Below, piece by piece: positions 11,622 through 23,249 of a DNA stretch of 64,000 nucleotides (positions within the stretch are counted from its first letter, which is position 1; the number at the start of each line of letters is the position of its first letter). This stretch comes from Phytophthora sp. 'mugwort' (lineage: Eukaryota; Oomycota; Peronosporomycetes; Peronosporales; Peronosporaceae). The translations under genes and the position numbers were made by a program. The stretch covers positions 3,534,001 to 3,598,000 of the forward strand of contig JAUCEF010000012.1 in the NCBI GenBank assembly GCA_033558025.1, read 5' to 3'. A model generated the notes under the pieces. That model was not told where the DNA came from. It was given only the letters and a program-made list of their open reading frames with translations, and made no database searches.

Positions 11622-13337
11622 TTACGCTTCGAGCGCTTCCCTAACTCCAGGCGACTGAGCTTTCAATATATCTTGGCAGTAAAAAGCCTTAAAGCACTCA
11701 TCATGGAAGCCGCGCTCACACGTAGTGCAGCTATACCTAGACAGCTTGGCGATACCTCGGAGGCTGCATAGATAACACTTGAGCTTACCGTTGTTGTGTT
11801 GCGTTGTGTCGGGGATTATGATATGCAGGGAGATGTCGGAGCCAACGACATCATATAAGGTTTTTCTCTCGGCGCAATTGCTGCCACCTGGTTGCGAATT
11901 CATTACACGACAAACCGCCTGCAATACGCCGCTTGAACTCGCGCAGTGTTAATGTCGAAGCAGTTGCTCTCTTCAGTAGCGAAAATACATTGATATTCGC
12001 AAAGGTCGATAACCCACCTGAAACGCGTCGTGCTTAGACGTTTCTAACGTCGACGAGTTGGGTTTGTTGCTCGGAGCTGATCAACGTGATCTAAACGGTT
12101 CATGAAATGTTTATAGAATGAGATACCAGTGGAAGACATAAAAATCTTCCGGTGTTGAACACGATAGGCTGTCCATTGCGGAATTGGATAGCGACAATGA
12201 CAGCACACCGCACCTCCATGTGCCGCTCCACTAAGTGTGCGAGTAGATGGTGTTGAATGCACGTCGTTGGAATAGAAGATGGCTACCTTGCGGGCTTTAT
12301 ATACGATGTAGCCGGATCTCTCCGCAATCGTGACTGCCGGACGATACTTTGTCCGCTGTGCTTTGGGTACCCTCCGCTGAGCTTTTTAATGCTCTGTCTC
12401 CTTCATCTTCCAGCCAGTTCGAGATCTACTGCTGCTATCAGCTCCCATTTTCCACGTTTAGTTTCAACAGCACGTACAACGGAGGCTTTTACTGCCGGCT
12501 TGTTCCACTTGTCAATCAGGTTGGGTCGTATGGTCCATCTCTCCATCTGTGAACACCAACAATGCATTCGGAAGCGTGTGTATTAAGTAGCAATTGTCGG
12601 AATGGTGAGTACGTTACCAAAGGGGGAGCGCAGTAGCTTTGTACGAGGTCCTAGTATCGCCATCCATAGCCCTGTCGCCGACTTGGCAGCCACAGCAACA
12701 TCTTCGCGTCGTAGTGTATTATAAATTGAGATGAGAAGCACCGGGAACTGCTCTGTGCTGCGTTGAACAGGAGCTGTTGGTTGGGTGTTACCGGATGAAT
12801 TATCCCACATCGAGTGCACATATAATGCATCGCAGCCGACAACCGCTATTTTCCCGGCTTTGACAGCATCTATGCTCGCGCTCGCGACGGCACCTTGGTC
12901 CGCACCGTCATTTCATAAATTCTACCCACGTCATTCGGAACAGCGAACTCAGCAAACCGCTTTTGGAAGTGCGCCAGCAGCACTCTGCTCTGCCGTACCG
13001 GGTCGCGGACCTTGTTAATACTGGAATGTCAAAGTTGCGCTGATGGTCTGGAATCGCGTTCGCGCATCATCTCCCCAAAGGCTGACTGACCGAAGAAATG
13101 CTTGTCAGACCAGAACTCAGTAATATCGACTAATGGGCTAAACCTCATTACAATCTCCAGTTCACAATAGACGTTGAACTCACTCTCTGTAAGTCGCGGC
13201 AACCTTCGGGTAGCTCGAGCTTCCGATGTCCACTTTTGCAAGCTTTGCCTAGAAGCTGCTGTGCAAATGAGCGCGAAGGGTACGTGCTCGGCATTAGTTT
13301 GGTACGCTTTAACAACCTTGGGCAGTGATAATATCAA
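11622..13337 (-). pseudogene. Old piggyBac-like transposase relic
   Basis: Minus-strand fragments in the order expected of a piggyBac transposase. The N-terminal block (13029-13337) has ESEFNVYCELEIVM, then SPLVDITEFWSDKHFFGQ. A DDE-region fragment (12583-12842) has DNSSGNTQPTAPVQR and LRREDVAVAAKSATGLW. A late block (12044-12262) has YKHFMNRLDHVDQLRA, the GVDxHDQLR-like motif. A C-terminal cysteine cluster (11622-11924) has KLKCYLCSLRG, then YSCTTCERGFHDECFKAF. Several frameshifts separate them. It differs clearly from the element at 59-63 kb, so it belongs to another lineage. No terminal repeats were identified. Confidence 0.6.
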
Positions 13338-16300
13338 ACCCGCTTTGTAGATTCAGCGACGCTATGCATGATTCACCAAGCGCGTTCGGTTAGTTGACAT
13401 AATTGAGCTGTTCGATACGCCAGGTAGCGCGCCGTCGCTCACAAGCGCACTGTTCTTTGCCACCAACCTGTCCTTCCTAGCGATCCTAAACTTTGTCACT
13501 GAAATGTTCGCCATGATAGACTTGACCACTGACGCCGAGCTGCTGTCATGTGAAAACTCTCCGCCGACCTGCTGTCATGCCAAACTCTCCGCCGTCATGA
13601 AGTTGTCCGACACGCGCGATCAGGAAGCAGACCTCGGCTGATTGGCATCGGCGATATGTCTGCTACCGCAGACTGCTAGTTGCAGATTGGAACACCACCC
13701 CCAACCAGCCCGCTGTGCGTGAATGGACACCCGTGGGCAAGATCAGCTCCGTGTGAAGGCCGCAGCTCCCGACCTGGATGCCGCCACCGATATGACCACC
13801 GCCACTGACCTGGACGCTACCAGCGAACCGATGGCCGTGACTGTCTCCGGCGTTTGCCCCATTCATCGACAAGTGAATCAGCGCGAAGCCCTCAACATGA
13901 TAGCGCTAGTATATGACCTCCCATCCTCCGACAGCCTCGTTCTCCATCCCCCTTCCAGTTCGCTGTCTGCCGACATCCTGAATGGCACTTATATCGTTAG
14001 AGAGGCTGACATAAACTACCGCTAGTGGTGTGGTGAGCATATGTAAGGGGTCAGTATGGCTTCCTACGGCGTTGTGACGTATCCAAGCTCGTAACAACGC
14101 CTCTTTTGACCAATTGGCGCATCGCCATCGACTTTGTTAGAGGCCTGCGCAGACCCGTACGCGGGCCACTAGTTTTATGGTTAAGTGGCTATAGATTTTG
14201 TCAATAGTACACGCCATACGTAATTAGGCAGCTCTGATATCTCGGTGGCAGCGGGCGCAGACTTCGCCGACAAGTATATACCCTTCAAAACCAGTATCAT
14301 GAGCGTATCAGTTTAGCCGAGTCGTGGTTTGAATTCAAAACTACACCCCAGAAGGGGCCCCACAAGACAAGATACCAGGACCACCACGACAAAGGACAAG
14401 CAGTGCAAGTGGTTCGGGCTCGAGCAAAAGTGGCAGGTTGGTGACGAGCAATAACGAACGCAGACTGCCCCTTCGATTTCATAGTTTGTCCACTAGGCAA
14501 TGCAACGTTCAATCTGTAGCATCTGACGCCCATACCCACCATTCGGAACATTCCAGTGAGCCCTTGTCACACCGAGTCGAAGCGCAGCTCAGTCGCTACA
14601 ACAAAAGGTCGGAAGATCATGCTGCGCGGCCAGGGGCTGAGGGATCGAATTGGGGCATATGGTCGACTCGTGCTTAATCCAGCGCGCGGCTCCCCGATCA
14701 CCTGGAATGCGAAGAGGATTTAAGAATCGCTAGAGAACATCCGTCTGCTCGGAAGGCTGAAGGCCCACGGTCTTCGCTTCCGCTAATGTACAGCGAGGCT
14801 GACTGGGTCGACCTGGACAAGGCCGGCTAGCAATGCACCACATCACGAAGTATTACGCTTTAAGGGATATTTGGGACATGGCTCAGTCAGGGCATATTTA
14901 TCGCTCGGCAAAAACGCGGAGAATCTGTATGACCAATCCGGATGGCCTGAAGAAGGATAAAAGCACGCATCACGCTGGCCCTCGCTGCGAGTACGGACGG
15001 TTTCGAGCAGCGCAAGGTATTTTTCATCGGCCAAGCGGGTCGCCCTCACTGCTGCATGGGCAAGATCTGAAACAATCGCGAGGTCTCGATGACGATGACA
15101 TCATAGAGCGAGTAGTTCCACATCTTTGACAGCGAGATAAGGCAAGGTGGCAGCGCGTTTGAACGAGTGAGGAGCTGATGTGCAAAACCAACCACAATAT
15201 CAAATATACTGTGCATAGATGATATCCTGTATGGACTAAAAACAACAGCTCTACAACGTAGTGAGCGGAATCTGTCTTTCCTCATATGCTGTCAACAATC
15301 GATTGTCCTGACGTTCATGCGGCGTTGCATGGGGGCCATGGCTAGCTACTCATATTTACTGGTGTGGTTTTCTCGACTAACTTTTTGCATTTACATAGAT
15401 GGCAACCTCTAGAAGTGATGGCTCTTATAAAACACGGTTTGTCTCACAAATACTCAAAATCATTTCCATATATCTGTAACGCAAGGATTAGGACGTTTTT
15501 GATTCTCTTTACGAAGCGGGCTTGACCCGCCGAACATCTCGAATTGAATCACACGAAGAGGCCATATTGGTAGGAAAGTATGAATACCGCTTGCAGCATG
15601 AGCGTGTTAGCACTTTTTACGGCTATCAAGACAGCAGCGCCAGTAGAACATATTTACACTCGCTGCGAACATCGAGCCCAGCCAAATACGATACCATCAG
15701 TCAGTTTTGTTTTCTCATCAGTTGGCACGATGGATGCCGTCGTAATTAATCAGCACAAACACGATTCGTCCAACATGCCTTTCAAGAGCATCGGAAAGTC
15801 CATAATGCAATACCGATAGCTCCATCGGTCGCAATGGGAGACGTGTCAGGTCGACGCGCACAACATCCACCGTACCTCCTGCAAGTGTTTGGTCAGCACT
15901 TTTAGGATGCCATCACCTAGTGATTTCTTGCCAGTTAACTCCAAACTTTTCATTTAATCAAACATAAGCGATATGTAAGCACCGGAAAAGAAAAAGCGGA
16001 TGAACCCAATGCACCCGTGCTGGAGCCATTAGAATTATTTTCAACATCTCGCAGAGGTGCTGACATCTCGAGATAAGAAGGTTTCGTGAACTTTTGTAGT
16101 GCAGTCAATGCAGGCAATAGAGTAGAGCGCTGTGCTCCATAAGTCTCCATTGCCCAGACTCAAGCCCTCATTACCGGGATGATATCCATTTTGATAGTCT
16201 CTATGCTACTTACCTCCAAACAACGAATATTTAGACAACTGTAGGTGAAGCTGCGGCACCGCGCTACAGCAACGTGGAACCCAATGCAGTGACTCTTGAT

Positions 16301-17290
16301 CTGACCGGCGAGTGACATTGAAGGCAGCTGGCCTCTCGATGCAGTTGGTGAACGACGCTGACAAGGATCTTAGGCTAAAGATACCGGACGGATACGACGA
16401 ACGCGTTGTGTGAGCGGTCGCGGCTCGAGAAGATCGCTCAGGAGGGACGACATGGCGCTATTCATGCTGGAATGATGTTCAGGAAGGAGGGATGACAACG
16501 GTGAATCAGAAGGAGCGGCTGAGTATGGGAGCAGAGTCAGTAGGTAAGGGTAGTCTCCGTAGGAGTACTCTAGACGGATGGTCCGGGCCGCCCAACTCTC
16601 AGTTGCGATCTAGCCAGGAGAGGGTCAGATTAAGCAGCTAAAACACGCGAGGTCCTGCGGCACTGCGGGGCCGGCCTCACTCAACAGAGAAGAAGAGAAA
16701 TTACAGAGAGGTACGTTGCGTGAACAGGGTACGGCACGTACTGAGGCGGTACACTGAAGTTCCTAGTGGTCATAGAGGGTCGAGGAGAGTGGTTGCGACC
16801 ACTGGGTCGAGGTGGACGCTGCTGTTGAGTGTCCCCTTACCGTAAAGGGGTGTCCGTCACCGGAGTTGTCTAGTGGCTCTCTCCGGGGACTCTTGTATAT
16901 GCATGTCGTCGGCAAGTGGACCACCGAACCGAGTCGATGCGGGGACGTGCGTTCGCTGCCCTACTGCCATAGCTATGAAGCATGAAAAGCGACTGTGATG
17001 CTGTGCCCCACTGAACTGCCTGGTCTATACGTACGCCTGCGTGGTTGTATTGATTTTAACGTGCCTGCAGTAAGTCCGGGTTTTAATATGGATTGAACAT
17101 CCAAAACGCTTCAATATACATACCGCACCGAACGTCGGTTTTTATCGATAACATCAGCCCGGCTGGCCTTTGCACGCCCAGTCGATATGACGCAGAGAGA
17201 CGTTACCGCAACCGTAATACGACACAACGACATTATTTAATGCAACCTTAGGGCCTAAAGCAACCGTAAAAGTAGAAGTTTTCGGGTAAT
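13338..17290. other. Long stretch with no confident gene
   Basis: Many short ORFs on both strands, none with a diagnostic motif. The best-looking is a 100-residue plus-strand ORF at 13723-14025 (Asp/Ala/Thr-rich start). Around 14.7-14.83 kb a plus-strand frame reads LMYSEADWVDLDKAG, faintly like a copia RNase H end, but the flanks do not support it. From 16.24 to 17.0 kb the plus strand is purine-rich and repeat-like. Confidence 0.4.
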
Positions 17291-17370
17291 TTAAAATGAC
17301 GCCGCCACGTCTCCTCCATCATGATTGTAGTTAAAATGACGCAGCCACGTCGCCCACGTCATCAGTGTTG
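17291..17370. repeat. Two-copy direct repeat, period 40
   Basis: TTAAAATGACGC followed by GCCACGTC occurs at 17291 and again at 17331, with one intervening base changed (C versus A). After 20 bases the copies diverge. It may be a subterminal repeat of the neighbouring Mutator-like element. Confidence 0.5.
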
Positions 17371-17609
17371 TTTAAATATAAGAGATAGTCAGCAGTTCAA
17401 ACAGGTTACATCACATATAAATGGGTGTACTCCACAACCAGGTGTGGTACACATCTCACACACTTGGTGATTTTCGCAATGATCCACAGTACGATTACGA
17501 TGGACGGGAGAACGCTGGCACGTGAGCTGGTGTGTGCAAGGGTTGACGAGCTGGTGGGTATAAAGGAAAACTGGAGAAGATTGGAAACCATCTCGAGAAG
17601 ATTCTCAAA

Positions 17610-17834
17610 GTGCAGATGAAGATCCTATATATCATTGAAGAGAACGAAGAGAGCAGTTATGGCTTGGCTTCGGAATTAGGAGGCGCTCGCGTTGTTCAAG
17701 ACGGCGCGCTATCTTTCGGAGTGCTGCTAGCGATAGCTGGTCGACAGACTGAAAAGACAGTAAATGAAGCAGACGTGGATGGCTGTATTAAAGTTTTATC
17801 ACAGCTTGATCATCTACTTGAGTTGGTCAAGTAG
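17610..17834 (+). other. Small ORF at end of Mutator-like element, uncertain
   Basis: The plus-strand frame is open from shortly after a TGA near 17545 to the stop at 17832-17834. It encodes a charged, helical sequence (GNHLEKILKVQMKILYIIEE, then HLLELVK at the end). There is no convincing ATG near the start. It ends within a few bases of the convergent Ulp1-like relic. It may be an accessory ORF of the element or chance. Confidence 0.25.
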
Positions 17835-18769
17835 CTTCTGATGAATGTTCCGCGTTTTCTCCACCGCGTAACGAGACATGCGTCGCTCATGTGACTTGCA
17901 CAAGATTATCCATAGCATCCGTAGCTGCATCACTTTCACGTCGTGCTTTGAGACATTGCTCTCCTGCACTGCACATTTCCTGTAAGATAGCTTTATGCTT
18001 GTGTCACCACCAAGACCCCACAGCTGGCGTAGTCCGATTGCTATGGGGCTTCGACCCACTCAATTGGATCGATGACTAGTTTGCTATTGGGTGCCGATTC
18101 CCTGTGCCATCTTTCCACGAAGTCACGCAGTCCTTCATGCACAATATCACCCTCGTCGCTCGTAATACCGTTCCAGATTATCTCCATGTCCTCGTGGTAT
18201 TCTTCGTCGATGAGAGGCTCATACATGTAAACATGTACTTGCAACGAGCGAGTAGCTTCATCATGTGCACTCGAACAATAATAACCCCCAGTGGTTTCCT
18301 CTCAAATTTACTGGTTGAAGGATAAAATTGGTAGAGCAGATAGAAGACATTGGTTTCTTCGGATATCCGACAGCCGTTGTCAATGAAGACACAACGTAAC
18401 TCCGCTCCACCACCCCTGCAAGAAGCATTACGTAGAAATCCACCGGGCTGTCAGTCAACCAGCCTCTGCAAACCCCACCAACGATGTTTGCAAAGTTGAT
18501 GTGACCCTTTCCAGTCGGCGTTAAAAATTCGGAGCCCAGTGAACTTGATGCAAACTTGGACACGACCTCATTTGCCAGTGTTTGGTGTCGATTGTATACA
18601 ACATCCACCCATAATCCAATCGTTCCTGTTTCCGGTGCAATAGATCCACGTTCGACTTGACTTTTCTCCAATCTTGCTCTAACCACTTCCGGTCTTCAAA
18701 CCACGATCGTGCCTTGTTTTTCACTTCATAGAACCCCACTAGCTCACCCACATAGGCACTAGAACACAC
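17829..18769 (-). pseudogene. Ulp1 (C48)-like cysteine peptidase domain of MULE, broken
   Basis: Minus-strand pieces show the landmarks of a C48/Ulp1-like peptidase. WLTDSPVDFYVMLLAGV precedes ILQPVNLRGNHWGLLLFE, with the catalytic His in GNHW. VHVYMYEPLIDEEYH marks the acidic position, and SDYASCGVLVV (about 18.02 kb) carries the presumed catalytic Cys. After one more frame change it ends with RYAVEKTRNIHQKLLDQLK. At least three frame breaks or stops interrupt it. Such domains are known as passengers in some plant and oomycete MULEs; their function in transposition is unclear. Confidence 0.6.
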
Positions 18770-19199
18770 ACGATTTGTTAGGGCAACCCTACTTTAGCAA
18801 CCACAATACAGCAGCCATATTGGTAAAGCGACCTTACCCGCTAAGCTTCTAGAGCTTGGGATCGATGGACGCGACACGATCGAGGACGATACCTTGACTC
18901 TCAAACCTGTCTTCCAGTGGGCCAGGTGCTTGCTGCTCAAACCTGGCGGGTTTTATTGCAGCCCCCAAGGATCGCGTGAGATCGACCGGGATTACAAATG
19001 TGTGCATATAGGTTGCGGGTCACATAGCTTCCCAGCTGCATTCAATCGTTCGTGACTAAGGTAGCCATCCTCCAACTGCACTGGATACTTATCCATCGTC
19101 TCCATAACATGTTTCAAGTTTGCGGTTACGTGCCCAGATAACGAACTGGTTAAGCGGCAAAATGAGGTCGCTAGGATACTTGTGCACAGTTAGACGCTG

Positions 19200-22091
19200 C
19201 GTACCAGGTTTAAGCTTCGTCTGTCATAGCTGCTTCAATGTCACCCTCGATCTACTTCGGCTCTTCGGCTTTGGTGCGCTGACGATATCGACTTGGCGAG
19301 CAGGCGTTGATACAGGGGCGGCAGCAGCCAGAGGTGAAGCGGGTTCCTCTTCATTTATCACTACTTCGGCTTGCTCTGATATTCCATGCAATGCGACTGC
19401 CGGTTGTGTTGGGGGCCATGTCATTATCATCTGTACAACCCTTGCTGCTTGACGTTTTTAGCGCTTCCATTATGCTAGCAGTGCCCATTGCTTCTGCCGG
19501 ATCAATGAAGGGCATGTCTGCATTAGTCACATCTTCTTCGATCATATCGTCGCCAACTCCTTCATCATGAGTGGTTTGTTGTACGGGTGAACCAGCTTCC
19601 CCACACAATCCAATTTCTACAGCCTCTTTCCATGCATTTAGTTCTTGATAGAAATCCGCATTCGACAACTCAGATAAGTGCTGGAGCAGAGGCTCTAGCA
19701 ATCGCCTTGGCATAAGAGTACTTCTCCGCCAAGAAAAGCACTACTTGGTGTGCACGTTCGTTCCTACGCAACCGAACATACACCACCTGTTTCATAGGCT
19801 CGGGGTCCGGCCTTGGGGCTTCTTCAAACATGTCCGAGGTTTCTTTATCATTGCAGTCCTGCAACCTTTAATTTGGCTTCCGGTCACCTTAACTTGGACA
19901 TGTTGACAATAGAGTGCAACGCATCAGCAGAAGCAGCAATTTCTTCTTTGACGTTCAACGCTGCAAATGTACTCCATCGTTCGTCAATTGCCATAGCAGG
20001 AAGCTTTGGAATTCATGTCCTTTGCCAGCCACATGCATTAGATGGCAACACGGCAAGCGCTGGCTTGTATAGAACGGACAAGTGCATGTCCATTCACATC
20101 GTGGCATGTGAAGGTTTGGCTTGAGCTGTAACGTTCCAAATCGAAATATCTGAACTCCGCTCGCAAGTTGTTGTCTCCACCCGATTCACATATTTCTCCC
20201 ATTCCTTTTTCACCATATCCAACACACGAGACGACAGCCTTTTCGCTACTGCCCTTACGAAGGTGGGTACGGTCTTAGGCATCCGTGTAGAAGGGTGTTG
20301 CTTCCCAATTTCCGAAACTATTTGCCGTGTAATAGTCATCTGATGCTGTAGTAACCCCGCGCCGGTCCTGTCGATTCTTGTCTTGCATCCTAGGAGCATT
20401 TTCAGATACTTCCAGTTAGATTCGATTGTGGTTGTTGTTGTATTCCCAGCAGTAAAATGTTTTCCACGAGCAAAGTTGGACCACATTCGGGACGAATTCC
20501 AGTTTTTCTCGAAGTAGGCGAGAAAATCGGACGTCTTCTTGATTTTGCAGTACGTACTCAGTTCGTGGTAGCCGCAGTTGTAGGCTTCCTCCGTGCGGCT
20601 AGTTTGCATCAACAAACTAGTTAATATCCGATAAAAATACACATTGAGCGCAGCAACGTACCAATAACGCAGATCTATCATTAATCGGAGTAGTTCGTCG
20701 CTCTGGTCATTCTTGATTCGATATACCGCCCACTTCAGCACCTTTTTCCATTAGGAGGTGGCATGGAACTGGCATAATAATACCTGAGCACTCGGAGCAC
20801 TCCCGGAGAGCCTGCACTCTTTGTCGTTCACCACACTCATGATGCCTTTCCAGCTGGGATTCTTCTCCTTAAAATATTCCAGAATAGTCTTTATCGTGAC
20901 AGCAAGCTCGTTTTGACACATGAAGTCTACGACAGGAAAACCTCTGCTCGTAGCTGTAGTGACGACGAAACTCCCTACATATCGGTAACAAAGACACACG
21001 AGTTGGTATATATGGTTGCTGCATAGAGTAAGGCTCCTATAATATATATAGTTGCCATAATCAAGGGTGCTATAAGTGCAATTGTCGGTCTATAGTACGC
21101 ACTCAAGTGATACCCGAGGTAGTTCGTTCCACGAGTGAAGCCCATCGTCAAGGTGTCACCCCACCGCTCGAATATCATCTTTTGCAACTTTGTCTGAATT
21201 ACTACCCCGCAAGTGACAGCCATCTCATCCTGGACGACGAGCACATCACTTCCGGCAAGCTGGTGAAGAGCATGCAACATGTCCTTCAGTCTATCTTCGC
21301 CTGAGGCCTGGCCTATGATACTTCGTATAAGGTTTCGCGTTGCTGTGGGGTCACTTTGCATCCTATTTATGTGCGAGGAGCATCATTAAAAACGAGTCAC
21401 ACACAAGGGATTATGATATCACAACCCCTTCAATATACGTACCAATGCGATCGTTCAGGAAATTAGTGACGTCAGTAGAGGAAACACGGCATCTGCATAC
21501 GCCTTGACATCATCTCGGTCATGGTCGTCAAGTGGTATTGTTTTGGTGGTCAGGTACGATGCAGCTTGGACAGTGCTCGTCGGATGTGAATGTGTATGAT
21601 TCTGCAAGCAGCAAGCATACGAGTATTATTACAGCGTAACGAAACATTAAAATCTGCTTCCCGTACCTGGTTCCGTATGGCAATAGCATATCTGTTACCC
21701 GAGGCTTAATGACAATGGGTGTTAGTCGTGCTTAGCACTTACAGAACCGCGCTTTGCGATTGCGATGTCCCTTCGATTTCGACGGTTGTGAAACCCCATG
21801 GGTGCACCGATAAATCTTGTGAGTATACTCAAAATCCGTAGGTATTTGGTCTTGATGCGTACTACGTCACAGCAAAAGACATGTTTAGTGGGTAGATTTA
21901 GAAACCACTACCCGCAAAAAAATTTACTTGTTGTACAGCTCAGTCTTTTCAGAGTTTTGTACTCGAAACTTCAGGTTTTCCTTCCGCTTGTACAACTCGA
22001 ACGGTGTCTCGAATTCATTCCACGTCTCGAAAGTCTGGTTCAGTGCGCATCGCGGTACAACGTTTACAATCTCGTCATCTCCATTGTTCAT
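19200..22091 (-). pseudogene. MULE transposase with SWIM zinc finger, broken
   Basis: Reading on the minus strand, an ORF starting near 22091 has TFETWNEFETPFELYKRK, then LKFRVQNSEKTELYN, the N-terminal zinc-cluster/FAR1-like region. YTHKIYRCTHGVSQPSKS (near 21.8 kb) and NHTHSHPTSTVQAASYL (near 21.58 kb) follow. Then come LVVQDEMAVTCGVVIQTKLQ (21.2 kb) and, after an apparent 128-base GT-AG intron (20975-21102), SFVVTTATSRGFPVVDFMCQ and VLLCQFHA, the MULE catalytic core. A SWIM finger (CTCPFYTSQRLPCCHLMHVAG region, about 20030-20100) has the CxC...CxH pattern. Downstream pieces (19.2-19.9 kb) are the linker. Frame changes at about 20.75, 20.09 and 19.35 kb show it is dead. Confidence 0.65.
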
Positions 22092-22191
22092 CGAATTAAG
22101 CTCGTCAAGGTGTTTGCTGGAGCGCTGTCTTGGTGTATATTCCGTCAGCGATGAAATTTTAGGTACGACGCCAACTTCAGTTCCCCCGGGC

Positions 22192-23249
22192 TAATCATCA
22201 CACCGTTATTTTGCTGCTCGCTCCACCATCTTTTAAGTGGTTGGGGCACATAGGGCAAGAAGATACGTGCGGAGAAAGGCGATTCAATACACCATTTTTC
22301 GAGACTCCCACCATTGCAAACCGCAAATGATAATTACAACGTCAATAGCAGGTTATAGAGCAACCATACCTCGCTTTATAACGACTTTACCTGACTTTGT
22401 CTTCCTTGTTGCTATTTTCATACCCTGCTTGCTCTTCACATCTGAATAGTACATCACCCATCAATCGGATAATATTAACTGACAGCATTTATGTACAATC
22501 TCGCATATCCATACCATTTTCATGCCGACCATCCGGGTCGGATGCTGAAAAAGAATAGTTATCCTCTTCATCCATCTCTTCCGCGTCTTCAGCGAAGTCC
22601 TCGTCGCTGCTGTCATCGCCGTTTTCAACGCCAAGAAAAGCATACATAACCTTCAGGTTCGGTTTACTTTCGCTCCGAATGCGCCGTTCTGCGGGATAAC
22701 AAAACGGTTTAAGTAAACCACCAACATATGAGGCAGGCTCTTTGTAATCCATAGTACCGGGCTTGACAGCTCCGGTGCCTGACTCATAGGCTTGGCAGCG
22801 ACCGGTGTTTGACGCATATACCCCGTTCCGTGTCCGCGCATACGCGGCGAGTAAGCAGATCTGTGCCTTTTCTGAGTTCCTCTCCCTTGGGTGCAATATT
22901 TGAGATGAACAGCTGACAATGATCGCACTTTGTAAATCCGTACTTTAAACGGGTAATACAGTATATTTACGTACTTAGGTAAAAACGATAAATTTGGAAT
23001 TTAAAATTACCCTGGTATTTTTGGAATTCGGGTAAAGCAACCACATTCACGTTAAACGGACCATACATGTCGCACATTATGGTTACAGTAACCACTCCTC
23101 ATGACGCATTGCTCTGTACGTTCTCGTGCAGTTTGACGCAGTATCCCCCCCCCTACACACACAGACAAACCTCGTCGACAAGAGGAGATCTGCGCGTCCC
23201 GTCACAGCTTTAACTAGACAGTTCAACGGGGGCGTACGGCGCCAAATCG
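22192..23249. other. No confident gene; one acidic-tailed ORF
   Basis: The only sizeable ORF is on - at 22489-22896 (135 residues), ending in a Glu/Asp/Ser-rich tail (DDSSDEDFAEDAEEMDEED). Its start has no known motif. Near 23076-23088 the sequence GGTTACAGTAACC forms a 13-base palindrome. Otherwise nothing is recognised. Confidence 0.35.

Larger units (their letters stand above)
17829..22170 (-). mobile_element. Mutator-like element 1 with Ulp1-like peptidase, decayed
   Basis: About 4.3 kb of minus-strand coding relics in the order: N-terminal zinc-cluster region, transposase, SWIM zinc finger, linker, Ulp1 (C48)-like peptidase. This is the composite layout known for MULEs carrying a Ulp1-like domain. 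Frameshifts and stops occur throughout, so it is non-autonomous now. Precise termini and target duplications were not found, so the limits given are those of the coding relics. Confidence 0.65.

Noticed and set aside
14760..15130. Possible copia RNase H end (LMYSEADWVDLDKAG) followed by a 98-residue ORF
   Set aside because: The flanking residues do not follow the copia pattern and no reverse transcriptase or integrase piece is visible nearby.
16240..17000. Purine-rich plus-strand region as a retrotransposon gag or LTR
   Set aside because: A few gag-like residues (DADKDLRLKIPDGYDERV) appear, but no long frame, primer binding site or paired LTR was found.
17109..21443. A 16-base near-identical pair, CTTCAATATACATACC and CTTCAATATACGTACC, around the first MULE
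   Set aside because: With one mismatch in 16 bases, a few such pairs are expected by chance in 64 kb, and neither lies at a plausible element border.
22489..22896. 135-residue ORF with acidic tail as a real gene
   Set aside because: There is no recognisable domain and it sits between decayed transposons; kept only as a note in the stretch entry.
23076..23088. GGTTACAGTAACC palindrome and a related GTTACCGCAACC at about 17203 as MULE termini
   Set aside because: The two are in the same orientation and the match does not extend, so they are not convincing terminal inverted repeats.
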